Below, in pieces: positions 46,343 to 57,903 of a stretch of DNA of 64,000 nt. The stretch's first letter is position 1. Each line of letters opens with the position of its first letter. This DNA comes from Orobanche coerulescens (lineage: Eukaryota > Streptophyta > Magnoliopsida > Lamiales > Orobanchaceae). Under the pieces are notes generated by a model. That model did no database searches. It worked only from the letters and a program-made list of their open reading frames with translations, and was not told the DNA's origin. Where the stretch lies: positions 122,445,501-122,509,500 of the forward strand of contig CM065804.1 in NCBI GenBank assembly GCA_033398695.1. The letters run 5' to 3'. The translations under genes were made by a program, and so were the position numbers.

Positions 46343-47137
46343 TTCGACCTCCTATAAAAGAAATGTCATCCCAGCAACTCACAACAACGAAATCAAGGTG
46401 ACAACACAACAAGCAACCGACAGAAACATCTTTCAACGGCCTCTAAAAGCCGATCCTGATAACTATGCTGAAGTTCGTACCCCGAGACACTCGGTAACCA
46501 ACTCACAAAACTGGATTTCTGTGTCCCTCGAGTCCACGCTTTCAATCTGCTACTGGCGGGGAAGACAATTTGTATGAACATGCCCCGGCACATTACAGAT
46601 GGAACACCTCGGCATACCGGAAATGCAACTGCTAGGTACAGTGGGATATAACATCGCAAAACAACATACCGGAGGTGCCAATTCAACACAACGTATCAAC
46701 GTAAGGCAACTCACTTACACACAATCACAGCAACGACGACATCGTTCGGTGATCTCAACGGCCCGAACGATAACCAGCACATAATCACAAACATTATGAA
46801 ACAATCATACATGTACACGCACTTACAATCCCAAGCTTTAACAGCTCACATGAGTGCATTCACATGCAAATCACCACAAAGCGACAACATTCAATATCAA
46901 CATCTCACCTCTCACAGAGGGCTAACACAACAATTGCGTGGCAAACGACTCAATGTTCACACCACCAGTTCAATTATAACTCGGGGGTTAACACCCTAAC
47001 GAAAGTGCGAACATCCTACAAATATTACCGGACTGCAAATAGGAACGGAAGGTTTTTAAAAATGAGAACCACTTTTAAAGAAAAAAAATTTGGAAACACC
47101 AGTCGATCTTGAGTATCATACTTCAAAAAGTAATACA
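46343..47137 (-). pseudogene. Tekay-like gag remnant with zinc knuckle
   Basis: Near 46562-46625 the minus strand encodes CSICNVPGHVHTNC, a C-x2-C-x4-H-x4-C zinc knuckle. The rest is too degenerate to place. A PPT-like TTATAGGAGGTCGA precedes the LTR start at 46342, so pol is missing between gag and the 3' end. Sequence between 46640 and 47137 has no readable domain. Confidence 0.5.
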
Positions 47138-47664
47138 CGTAATATCCGCACTTTCTATTTTGGTTATTTCTATTTTTGGTGTATGTTCGTTTCGAATGAC
47201 TCGCTTATTACTAGTTTGAAATTCTGAATTTGTTTTGTTCTTGGAGTTTTTCCATCCGGACGAGTTTCGAAGATATTTTGACGTATTTTCATCTTGAATT
47301 ATATGTTGTTGTATGTATGATCGATTCTCATAAAACTCATTCAATTTCATTATTCCTCTATTTCTATGAGTTCGTTTGGATAAGTTGCTCATGTTGTGAG
47401 TTTCGGATTGTTAATCCGACGTCGTATCATGAATTTTTGGATGTTTCGGTCATTTTGTAATTTCCTAGAAGTTTAGGGTGATTTTATCCTCCTTGTCGTA
47501 TTTCGGATTCCTCGGTAGTTGGAAGTGTATTTTCTTTCAACACTCGGCTTCGTTGTTATGGATAGCTCATGTTTACATTTTTGATTCTATCCTTGTGTTG
47601 CGTTTCGTCCTTGTATCGACTGTGCAGAACTAAGTGTTTAGCAGCGTGGGACTGCTGCATGCAT

Positions 47665-47860
47665 AACATACGTTATGCATGCTCCTTTATGTACGTTATA
47701 GAGGCATCATAACGTACATTATACCTTATTGGTAACGTACATTATGGTTTACACAATAGAGTACAAATTGTTTGTTACGTACATTAACCTGTGAGAGGTT
47801 ACGCACGTAAACATCATAACATACGTTAACAACTCGTGTTAACGTACGTAACACACTGTC
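47665..47860. promoter_or_regulatory. Palindrome cluster AACGTACGTTA in LTR
   Basis: Words such as CATAACATACGTTATG, CATAACGTACATTATA, GTTACGTACATTAACC and GTTAACGTACGTAACA recur about eight times. They occupy the place taken by TTACGTACGTAA words in LTR 42405-45369. Confidence 0.6.
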
Positions 47861-48499
47861 AGGCGTTTTAAATCCTGACTTAACCTCGGTCGCTTTATTT
47901 CGTTTCTTCTCATCCATTTGTGCGCGACGTGAGTTTCCTTGAGCAATTTGGAGCGATTTGTCCAGAGCAACCTGTAGAGTTCCTCTGAAGATTGATTATT
48001 GTGTACCAAGGGAGGTTAATCATCATCATAATCATCATTCTCTGTCCGAATCGAGGTATACATCGTTGAACCCTAGTTTTTGGGGATTTCGGGATTTTTG
48101 ACATAATTCTTCCTTTTAATCCGATTTAGCTCCGTCGAATTGTTAAATTACGAATGTGTAGTCGTAATCCCTTGTTTCCATTATAGTCTAACGAATTTAA
48201 CCTCGTAGTTTCGCCATTGTAAGATTAAGACCGTCTAAGACTTCGTAGTGACCGACAAATTGTTCCAACGGGTAGAATTAGGATTAATTCTTACCTTTCC
48301 GCAATATTGAAACTAGTTTGTATACCGTTATTGTGTTAGGAACGGATTTGGGAGGATTGTTCGGACCGAAAACTATTCTTTCGTCATTTCCTTCGCTTCG
48401 TCTTATTCAAGGCAAGTATATGTATTAAATTTCATTGTGTGTGTATGATTTTGATGCAAATGATGTAATTGTGCTATCGAATGAATGTGATTGTTGCTC

Positions 48500-48722
48500 T
48501 TCCACCCGGGGATGGCATACGGGGCCCCTGGGAGTTGATACTAATGGGTACGGCCACGGGAGTGGACTTGGTTGCGTGTGTTGTTGCTCTTCCACCCGAG
48601 GATGGTTCGACGGGACCTCTGGGGGCCGATACTAATGGGTATGGCCACGGAAATGGTTTCTCACCCGGGGACGGTCCGACGGGGCCTCTGGGGGTCGATA
48701 CTAATGGGTACGGCCGCGGGTT
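48500..48722. repeat. GATACTAATGGGTACG tandem array, LTR 47138-49286
   Basis: GATACTAATGGGTAC starts at 48537, 48628 and 48697, each preceded by CACCCGGGGA and a GGGGCCYCTGGG block. Confidence 0.88.
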
Positions 48723-49542
48723 ACCAATTGTGATTGTTATGATGTGGAAATATTGAGGACATACTGTTTTGGTGTAAATTGTGATATTCCGGAATATTGA
48801 TTTCAAATGTTTTTCTTATACGTTTTTGCTTATGTCAAATTGGATATATATATGATGTAGTGTAATTGTGTACTTACACTAGCTATTCGAATGCTAACCC
48901 CTTAAATCGGGGAAATGCGTCTTATGCATTTCAGGTACCGGGTGAGCTGAGGAGCTGGCACGAGATCCGGTTGTGAAAGATGGACTGGCATGATGATGAG
49001 GCTCGAGTTGTGTTTTATGTTTTACTATTGTCTTTATCTTGATGTTGGAGTTGGATTGAGTATTCTATAAATTGGTTTAAGTCCCAGGCGTGGGCAATGG
49101 ATCTATGTGGTTTTACACTTTTCGGTACTTAATTAAAATGTTTTGGCCGAGGCCACGGCCCTGTTCTACTATGGTAATTGTGTCTTTAGGGTTTTCATAT
49201 TCAGATTGTGTGTCATGTCTTTGCCTGGTAGGCCTCATGAGGGTCCTACGGCATGTAATGTCCCATTTGTGATTTGGGGTGTTACATTTATGGTATCGAG
49301 CCTTAGGTTGTGAATGCCTAGGCTGTCGGTTAATTTTGGGTCTGTCAGTTGTGTCGTTAGAGTCAGTCGTTGAGCCTAATATCATCGTGCTACCGTATTT
49401 TCGTGCGACCCGTGACTATAAGTCTCCTGGAACTCTTATGTATCTGTAATTCGTTTCCTCGTGTTATTTGGGTTGTGATTATGGTATCGATCTTGCAAAT
49501 TGTGAATCTTTCTGATATTGTTCTTTCATATCTTTCTTCAGT

Positions 49543-50736
49543 ATGTTGAGAGGTCGTGGTAGACCAGTTAGGGGACGCAGCCGAGTCCGTGGTCGGGGTG
49601 CTAATAATAAGGAAGGCTCACTTTCTCAGTCCTCTGTGGATTCAGCCTCTCATTCAGTGCCGTCGGGTAATAATGCTGATGCCGGGGCTACTGCTGTACT
49701 CCAACAGTTGGTAGCTCAGCTTGCCCAAATTGCTCAGGGTGGACGCCAGAATCCGCCTCCGACTCCTGAAGAAGAGGCTAGTAAGTGGCTTCAGATGGTG
49801 ACTAAGATGCACCCTCCCCGTTTCTCTGGATCTTCTGACTCCCTCAGTTGGGAGAATTGGCTATTTCAGTTGAGCAGGACTTTTGATGCCATAGCCTGCT
49901 CTGATGACAGGAGGGTACATATTGCTCAGTACCTTCTGGATAAGGAGGCTGCGAAATGGTGGGAGGCTGTGGCGCCCAGAGACCGCCGAGCCACTTGGGA
50001 GGAGTTCAAGGCTGCTATGGAAGCAGAATATTGTCCGCCGCCGGTCAAAGAACGCAGGATTGTGGGATTCTTCACTGCCACACCCCAGGATGTGCCGATT
50101 TATCAGGCCATTATCTCTTACAATCAATAGTTGGGTTTCGTGAAGGATCAGGTGAGGACTGAGGCTGATAAAATCCGTTATTTCAATATGCGCATGAAGC
50201 TGCATATCAGGCAGAGTATGGCACCACACACGTGTGCCACCTTGATGGAATACCAGGATCGCGCTCTAGCGATCGAGATGGCTGCCCCAGAATCAGAGTC
50301 GGTTTCAAAAGCTAAGAAGCAGAAGACTACTGGCGGTTTCTCGGCCAGTAATGGTGGTCAGTTTTCGAGGTCTCGGTCTGCTCCTACCTTTGGGAGGAAG
50401 CCGTTTCATCAGGCCAGTGGATCTCAGGGTGACCGTTTCGTCCAGTCTGCTGCATCTGGCGGTAGAGTTTGTTTTAATAGCAGTCAGCATGAGCATGTGG
50501 TGAAGGATTGCCCATTTCCATAAGTTGCATGCTTTACTTGCAGACAGACCGGGCATCGGGCAATTCACTGTGAGAGGGCCACCAGGGTCGCCAGAGCACC
50601 GACTATCACCACCGTTCAGATGGAGCAAAGTACTCCAGTTACTCATGTTCCTCAGGAATCGGGCCGTGGTAGGGATCGGGGTCAGCCAGATCGTCGTACA
50701 ACATCGAGTTCAGGCTCAGTTCACCCTCGATTATAT
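49543..50736 (+). pseudogene. Tekay-like gag
   Basis: ATG 49543 gives an arginine/glycine-rich start (MLRGRGRPVRGRSRVRGRG), then the capsid-like core KMHPPRFSGSSDSLSWENWL, EAAKWWEAVAPRDR and WEEFKAAMEAEYCPP. A TAG at 50128 (YNQ-stop-LGF, consistent with CAG) interrupts it. A degenerate knuckle (CFNSSQHEHVVKDC) and a good one (CFTCRQTGHRAIHC, about 50528-50570) follow, with a TAA at 50521 between them. The tail is glutamine- and arginine-rich. Confidence 0.9.
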
Positions 50737-50739
50737 TAG

Positions 50740-51301
50740 ATGAGGCGCATAGAGGAGGCAGACGTTCCGGTGGCATCAGGTACCACTCAGATCCTTACTC
50801 ATCTAGTTTCGGTGCTTTTTGATTTAGGTGCTACCCATTCCTTTATTGCTTCAGATTGTGTGAGTCGTATTGGATTTGATTGCTTGTTCGAGTGTGAACC
50901 GTTTGTGGTGAGTACGCCTAGCGGGGATCGTATGGTTGGGGACCGGGAAGTTAGGGATTGTCCAGTGAAGATCGGGAGCCGAGATTGGCCCTCGAATCTC
51001 ATTGTCATAGACCTTAAGGGTGAGGATTTGATCCTTGGGGACGATTGGCTGGATCGTCACGGTGCTATCATGAACTATCGGACTCGTACCATCTAGATAG
51101 TAGCCGAGGATGGAACCGAGCATACTCTCATCGGTTGTAAGCCGGGTAGATCGGGAAGTGTGATTAGTGCCTTGAAGGTGATGAAATTTCTGAATCAGGG
51201 TTGTGTCGGCTATTGGTGTTACGCTCTGCAGGCGGAGGATGGTGGAGTCGACATGTCGTCGATTCCAGTTGTTAGTGAGTACCCCGACGTATTTCTAGAT
51301 G
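50740..51301 (+). pseudogene. Tekay-like protease and start of RT linker
   Basis: The frame contains VSVLFDLGATHSFIASDCVSRIG at about 50802. The catalytic D-S-G is D-L-G here (TTA for TCA). LILGDDWLDRHGAIMNYRTRTI follows, then a stop near 51094, and AEDGTEHTLIG to VVSEYPDVF at about 51292. The element is cut at 51302 by the LTR of Tat copy A just before RT. Confidence 0.9.
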
Positions 51302-52243
51302 TGTTGTGTCGAGATTTATATGCCTCGACAGGCGATCGGCACAAATGTCGGGCGACCGAGCCAGAGTCGAGTAGACCAAGGCAGACTTGCCTACAAAATG
51401 GAGATCCCAGATCAAACCCATGTGCCGAGCGATCGACATCTAAGGCGATCGTCTCTTGGCACCTGGCGATCGACTCTGGTGCCCGTCCAAGGACGACCGT
51501 CTCATGCCGCATGCAAAGCCAACACCTGTCTAGTCTGCGAAGGCCGAAACACGAAGCAAGGACCCATCTGCAGATCCGCGAATGGCGCCGCAGAACATGG
51601 ATCGTTGACCACAGCCTGTCACTATCTTCTCACCTACCGACAGCGCCCGCCGAAATGTACAAGGTGGGACCTCCCGGGACAGCGACTCAGGACGCGTGCA
51701 GACTTCTCATTGGTCCACACAGCTGGCTGCCAGCAGCAACCGCGGACTTTAAGGCAACCAGCCCATGTGCTAAAAGACGGTCGCCCCCTTATTATATTAC
51801 AAGAAAGGCAATCGCCCGTCAGGATTAAAGGCATCCCAACTCCTATAAATAGAAGGCTTCCTGCACTTGGAAAGAGGTCTGTTTTTCTGGCTGCTTTCTC
51901 TCTCTTGGCTACACTATACACTTCGGACATCTTTCAATCTCTCACTCTCCGAACCTCTTAACCCAAAGACGTTCAACAGAAACGAGAACAAGAACTCACA
52001 GAGCAGCACTCAAGAGCTAGATAACTATGGTTTTGCACACTCATTGTAATCGCACTCTTACATTAATATTTGTACTCCAAACGTATTCGTATTAATAACA
52101 ACTCGCGAGAGCATTCAAGCTCGGGCCTAAAAAACTGGCAAATCTTGTCTTATTTTCTTCCCCACGGACGTGCTCTCGCATTTTGTTTGCTGCCCATCCA
52201 TTCCAGCAATATCTATCTCCAGATAATATTTTGGGTAGCAACA
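51302..52243 (+). mobile_element. LTR of Tat copy A
   Basis: 942 bp, TGTTGTGTCGAGATTTAT to TAGCAACA. TATA box TATAAATAGAAGG at about 51843. Four GCGATCG words lie upstream (about 51330-51470). Followed by ATTGGCGCTAGAAAGAGG, the primer-binding region shared by all three Tat copies. Confidence 0.88.
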
Positions 52244-52371
52244 ATTGGCGCTAGAAAGAGGGCATCTTAACCTTCATTTTTATTCCGACCGTTTCGAAGA
52301 ACACTCACTATTCTCCGGAGCATATACCTGAAGAAACACTCACTTTTCTTCAGAGAAAAACCTTCAGAATC

Positions 52372-53479
52372 ATGACATCTATCAACACATCGAAGAGAGC
52401 CACTCTCCGATCAGCCGGACGCCTTATTCCGGCTCAATCCGAGCCCCAGCCTACGACAGAGGGTAGCCGCGGCGACGCGAGACTCTCGATCCCGTGCCTG
52501 AGGGACGGCCCCAGTCTTTCGCTCGACCAGTTCCAAACCACGGAACAGATCGAGGAGGCTATGGCCATCCTAAGGAAGCGATGGAGAGCATTCGACGCAC
52601 CCGTAATTACCCCATCGGCCATCCACCGCACGGGCAAACGTAAGCTCAAGGGGTTACTTGACGAGCGATCGTCAGAAAGCCCCGATTCACGAGCAGAAGC
52701 ACTCGCGAGGCGGGATGGTTCCATTTTTAGCCGCCTAGGCAGCGACCCATCTTGGCGACTGGGGCATTCTGGCCCTAGCCATGAGATGACGGAGCCCGAA
52801 TCCGTCACCAGAAGTTCAGCTTATCCAACTCCCAGAAGGCAGGACAGCTATCTGGATCCTCTTCGCCGAAGAACCGAGATCGGTGGCGACGACCTTATCG
52901 CCTCCCGAGGAGTCAGGAGATCGGTACTCGATCACCTTGGCTCCCACCCCGATAGCCAAACCACGAGCGACCAAGCTACAGCGATGGCCGCGATGCAACG
53001 CCAGCTCGATGGCGTGAAGGCGCTCCTAGAAACTGGGGCAGTCGCCAGGAGAAAGATCGCTGGGCCGAGCGAGCCGCTTGCGGTCCAGATCGAACCCGCC
53101 CCCGTGCAGCCAAGGATCACTCCTCCTCAAACACCTTTGTACGAGGGGAGATCGGACCCCGAGACTCACCTGAGCAAGTTCCGGATCTACATGACCGGGT
53201 GTGGGGCATCAGACGCGACCAGGTGCCATATGTTCCCGTTATCACTGGGCGACCTGGCCCATAGGTGGTACATCTCATTGCCACCGCAATCCATCAGCTC
53301 CTTTAAACAACTGCGAACGACTTCACAACGTACTTCGCCGCCAAGGTCGCTCGACCAGAAGGTCCCCACCGAATGATGAAAATCAGGCAGGGGGAAGATG
53401 AGACCGACGCAGACTACATCGACCGGGTGGATGAGATAATCCTCAATGGCGAGCCCGTGAGCGACGAGATCGCCCTCTA
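52372..53479 (+). pseudogene. Gag of Tat copy A (truncated)
   Basis: ATG 52372 gives MTSINTSKRATLRSAGRLIP, then QFQTTEQIEEAMAILRKRW, ATAMAAMQRQLDGVKALLE, and the core HLSKFRIYMTGCGASDATRC...LAHRWYISLPPQSI. A one-base deletion near 53315 shifts the frame. MMKIRQGEDETDADYIDRVDE follows in the new frame. The gene stops at 53479, where a Tekay-like LTR begins. There are no premature stops before the frameshift, so this is the best-preserved gag N-terminus of the three copies. Confidence 0.92.
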
Positions 53480-54019
53480 TGTAATATCCGCAATTTTGGT
53501 TTTCTGGTAATTTTATTTTTTTGGTGGAAGTTCATCTTAGTGACTCTGTTGTGACCGTTTCATCATTCCGAGAATATTTAATTCTACACTTTTTCTCATC
53601 CGAGTTCATTTCGATATTGTTTTGTTGAGTTCCGTGTTCTTAAACGGCTTTTCCGCACTTGAGTTTGATTCTTGCGAATCTCATCCGAAACTATTGTTTC
53701 GAGTTTCTCGTAAGTTCATTTAATGTTATTATTCATGTTGTGAGCTTTGGCTTGGTGTTTCGATCATGTATCGTGTATTTCAGACGTTTTGGGCCATTTT
53801 CGTAATTTCCCAAAGTTTGGGGTAATTACTTTCCGTTGTCGAATTTCGAGCCATCGGTTGGTCGGAATGGTGTGTTATCTTAGCGCTTAGATTCATCTTT
53901 GCGAGTACTTCATAACCGTATCTTCGATTCATATTCAGGTTCGGGTTTCGGCGTCGTCCGGGCCGTCGGAGTGGCCACGGCCGAGTCACGACCGCACTTC
54001 TTGTAGCAGGGCCTGGCCT

Positions 54020-54310
54020 GGCCGAGTTACGGCCGTAAGGTGCCGATTACGGCCGTACGTGCTCGGCAGAGATGGCCGAACGAATGATGGTTACGGCCGT
54101 AATGGATGTCAGTTACGGCCGGACGGGTGCTAGGCAGTGTTCGGACGAATGCCGGTTACGGCCGTAAGGACCTACCGGGTATGGCCGTAAGTGCCGAGTT
54201 ACGGTCGTAAGGCCCTGTCAGTTATGGCCGTAAGCGATCAACAGGTGCTGGGCGGATTTTGACGAATGTCGGTTACGGCCGTAAGGCCCTGCCGGTTACG
54301 GCCGTAACCC
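54020..54310. promoter_or_regulatory. Palindrome cluster GTTACGGCCGTAAC in LTR
   Basis: At least nine words of form GTTACGGCCGTAA(G/C) with one-base variants, separated by about 20-40 bp and ending within 15 bp of the TATA box. Confidence 0.7.
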
Positions 54311-55226
54311 TGTCGGCCATATATAGGTCAGGGACGAGCCAGACCTTCATTTCTTCACCCGAGTGCGGCTGGCGACGGGAAAAATCGGGAAGTGGAGTTT
54401 TTGGTCGATTCCACTCGATTTCTAAGCATTTTTGAGGATTCTTGTCGATTATATCAACATCAAATCATTGTTCTTCGTCGAATCGAGGTAATTTCTTGAA
54501 ATCTCCTAGAATTTGATTTTCGGGATTTCTTCTTGATTTTCATTGTTCATCCGAATTTGATGAAACGGTTGATGTTAGAAAACATTATTAATTGTGTTCT
54601 ATGGATTGTATATCCATATCTTCGATTCGTTCAACCCGATTGATGATTCTTAGGTTCTTGAGGAAGTTTGAACATTTAGTGTTCGATTAAATGTCTCAAA
54701 GAGTTTCTTTCGGTCGTTGTGCTGATTTCGATTGATATTGTATTATTGAATGAATTGTATTTCATTCAAGGTTGTTCGAGTACTTGTGTTTATCGAAGGA
54801 CGCCGTTCGTTGTTCGTGGAAGGATTTCATCACCTTCGGTTGAGGCAAGTTTTATCCTTGTACTAGTCAACGAGATTAATGTTATCATATATGTGTATGA
54901 ATGTGTTGTATCATTCCGAGACTTAGTCTCTTCATGAGTTCATTGATATTAAGGGATCGTTCGATATGATACGTTTTGAAAATTATGCCAAATGTTGCTG
55001 TTGTTCATTAATGTCCGGTAAGGCATTGAGATACTCGTTGTTAATGTTATTGTCGATAGCCGGTTCACGGTATCGATGTATCGATTGTTGTTGCTAATAT
55101 TAATGTCGATCTAAGACATTGTTATTAATGTTGGCGTCCTGTCATTCATGTTGTATTGGCCGATTGAAGGCATTGTCGTATTCGTTCTCATCTTCGTCGT
55201 CGGTATCCGATTAAAGGTGCCGAGGC

Positions 55227-55500
55227 ATTCATTGTATCATTGTTATCGATTGGCCGTTCTAAGGCAATCGATGAGTTCAATCATTCATTGTATCATTGTT
55301 ATCGATTGGACGATCTAAGGCAATCGAGGAGTTCAATCATTCATTGTATCATTGTTATCGGTTGGCCGTTCTAAGGCAATCGAGGTACTCAATCATTCAT
55401 TGTATCATTGTTATCGATTGGCCGTTCTAAGGCAATCGAGGTGCTCAATCATTCATTGTATCATTGTTATCGATTGGCCGTTCTAAGGCAATCGAGGTAC
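55227..55500. repeat. 56-bp tandem repeat, five copies
   Basis: ATTCATTG starts at 55227, 55283, 55339, 55395 and 55451, an exact 56-bp period. Units contain ATCGATTGGCCGTTCTAAGG. Confidence 0.95.
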
Positions 55501-56460
55501 TGATACGAAACTGACTACTCCAAGCGAAGAAGACGAAGTAAGGATTGACGTAAAACACCTCGACCATACTCCAACATACTTAGGCAAGAAAACGAATACA
55601 AGACCCGGAGTTACCTTGATAACCGGACTTGGAGTAACTTAAACAATAGGCAACTTGCATCTTGGGAAAGGGGTCCAAGTGGTAAAACAATAAAAGAATT
55701 TCAGCATTTTCTTTATCATAAAAGCAGCAGGATTCTCGGCAGCATGCTTTGTGAAAGGCGGCTATCACCTTGGAGACAAAACCAATCTTTTACTTTTGTT
55801 TGCAAGTGATGTGGGGAACCTTGTATTTTCTTTTCCTTATTTTAAGACCAGCTTGTATTAGTTTAGATTATCTTTTCAGGCTACTTTTGCCTATAAATAG
55901 GGGCGATGGAGTTGTAATGGAAAGATTATTATTGAATGATAAAACAACATACCTTGTGTATGGTTTAAGTGTTGGACGAGTTTCCTTCAAAACATTGATT
56001 ATTATTCGACGCGTTTTCGAATCTTAATCTGATTGATTCTCAATAGGTCTTGAGAAGAAATCACTTTATCGAATTATAGGTCTAGTTCGATAAAATAACT
56101 GTTTCCTGGTCTATTTCAATATTCTTCTTATTTCCGATACAGGGTTGTACTTGTTCGGGATTCCGCATCAAGTGTTGTTCGATCGTTCGAACTTGTTTCT
56201 TGTTTTAATTAGCATCCGACCGAAACTTGCTGGTTCGATTGCCGTTGTTTGGAGGTTGCCTGTTTCGAGTCATCTTCATTCGGCCGGTTCCTGTCTTGTT
56301 GCTGTATCGAGCTGCCGCCATCATTTCCTATCGCGTGCGCACACCGGTAGCCAGTGTTATTGCTGTAGTGAACTGTTGTTATCAGTTCCTGACAGTTTCT
56401 TGTTGTTCGCTTCCGCTCGTCAAAATAGCCTCCCGCTGTACTGATAGAGAATTCGCATCA
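55501..56460 (+). mobile_element. 5' LTR of CRM-like chromovirus
   Basis: 960 bp, TGATACGAAACTG to GAATTCGCATCA, with inverse ends TGATRCG/CGCATCA. TATA box CTATAAATAGG at about 55891. The primer site TAAGTGGCATCGGAGCCC follows at 56461, similar to the initiator-Met site. Confidence 0.87.
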
Positions 56461-56499
56461 TAAGTGGCATCGGAGCCCAAGTTCTTGATCTTTGGCATT

Positions 56500-57342
56500 A
56501 TGGATCTCAACGACGCTGATTTCTTGGCAAAACTTCGCGACGCATTGCGTGACGTACCAGAATAATGTGACCAGCGTTGGCAACCTAGGCGTGGTGACTA
56601 TGGACGACCCTCACGCCATGTCGAAGAGTTCAAGGTGAACAAGCTTTCGGAGTTCGTTGGCGGAACATATCCTGAGGTTTACCTGGAATGGGAACGTACA
56701 ATTTATCGTATGTTCGAGCTCAATGACCTCGACGATGAGAAACGGTGCAAGTATGCAATTCTCAAGTTGGGGAAAGGCGCTTCGATTTGGTATGAATGAG
56801 TGAAAACGCGAAGAACCCGTGTGGGAAAAGAAAAGATCCGTTCATGGGATTCGTTAAAAAGAAAACTTCGTAAAAGATATGTACCAACATCACATCGGTT
56901 GTCCTTGTATAGAAAAATTTCAGATCTCATGCAAGGAAAGTTAAGTGTTAGTGAATACATTGAAGAGTTTGAGAATCTAACCTTAATGGGAGAGATAGAG
57001 GAGAATGCGGAGCGGAAGATGTCGCGATTCTTGCGTGGATTGCAACGAAGCATAGCTAACTCGGTGGAATTATATCCATACGAGGACTTCGATACATTAT
57101 GTGGGCTATGTGTGAAGTTGGAAGCTCAAAACAGGATGAAGTTGTATAAACCCGAGTTTCCAGCCAAATTTGGAAACCCAAGTGTCGGTTTGAGTTCAAC
57201 TACTAAGGCAACTGTACCGACTCCGGTCCCTATCACGATTCCTAAGGCCCCCTACATACCGAAGGAGACGAGTTTGGCTAAAGTAAGATGTTTCAAATGT
57301 CAAGGGTTCGGACATTATCAAAATGCTTGTCCGAACAAATGA
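56500..57342 (+). pseudogene. CRM-like gag
   Basis: The probable start is MDLNDADFLAKLRDALRD at 56500. The frame has a stop near 56561. It then reads VNKLSEFVGGTYPEVYLEWERTIYRMFELND, then a stop near 56798, WDSLKRKLRKRYVP, ISDLMQGKLSVSEYIEEFENL and SRFLRGLQRSIANSVELYPYEDFDTLC. The knuckle CFKCQGFGHYQNAC is at 57292-57333 and a stop follows at 57340. Confidence 0.9.
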
Positions 57343-57830
57343 GTGGTAACACTAAGAGAAGCTGTCATGATCCGAGACGAGTTGTTGGTCGAGGACGAAA
57401 AGGAGAGACTGGGTGATGTATTTGATTTCAGCATGAAGGACAAAGAAGGAGAAGAATGTGAGACATACGATGCTCCAAAATATGACGCGGCTTTAGTTCT
57501 GCGTACTCTACAAGCCAAAGCTGTTTCGAATGATTCGGAATAGCGGGATCAAATATTTCACACAAAGTGTCAAATCGGAAATAAATGGTGTAGTTTGATC
57601 ATTGATGGAGGGAGTTGCACCAACGTAGCTTCCAGCGATATGGTGACTAAACTCGGGCTGACCACTACGGCTCACCCGAAACCTTACACTTTGCATTGGC
57701 TCGATGACGGGAGCAAAATAATGGTGACTAAACAAGTGAGGATTGGACTAACCATGGGTTCATATGAAGACAACGTATTATGTGATGTACTCCCAATGGA
57801 TGCATGCCATGTACTTTTGGGAAGGCCATA
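57343..57830 (+). pseudogene. CRM-like protease region
   Basis: A linker (REAVMIRDELLVEDEKERLG) is followed, after a stop at 57541, by IIDGGSCTNVASSDMVTKLGL, PKPYTLHWLDDGSK, DNVLCDVLPMDACHVLLGRP and a stop at about 57830. The D-G-G-S triad variant and LLGRP ending are usual for this chromovirus group. It continues with ILLKPMSP-like sequence at 57904 after a frameshift. Confidence 0.88.
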
Positions 57831-57903
57831 GATGTTTGATAGGGACGTTTTACACCGATGAAGAAGCAATGAGTACGAGTTACGGGATAAGGGCAAAAAG
57901 ATT

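Larger units (their letters stand above)
47138..49286 (+). mobile_element. Tekay-like 5' LTR
   Basis: Starts CGTAATATCCGC (first T changed to C) at 47138 and ends TTTGGGGTGTTACA at 49286. It holds AACGTACGTTA-type palindromes at 47665-47860 and the GATACTAATGGGTACG array at 48500-48720. A primer site (TGGTATCGAGCC, 49290) follows. Confidence 0.87.
53480..55500 (+). mobile_element. Tekay-like LTR, 3' end replaced
   Basis: Starts TGTAATATCCGCA at 53480, inside the Tat gag (flank CTCTA). A TATA box (CATATATAGG) lies near 54312. Upstream of it GTTACGGCCGTAAC-type words are repeated (54020-54310). A 56-bp array is at 55227-55500. The LTR is cut at 55501 by the CRM-like LTR. Confidence 0.87.

Noticed and set aside
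46311..47112. Several short plus-strand frames
   Set aside because: They are shadows of a degenerate minus-strand gag region whose zinc knuckle is readable.
55227..55500. Regular 56-bp repeats that could suggest a CRISPR array
   Set aside because: Units are contiguous with no unique spacers, in a plant LTR.
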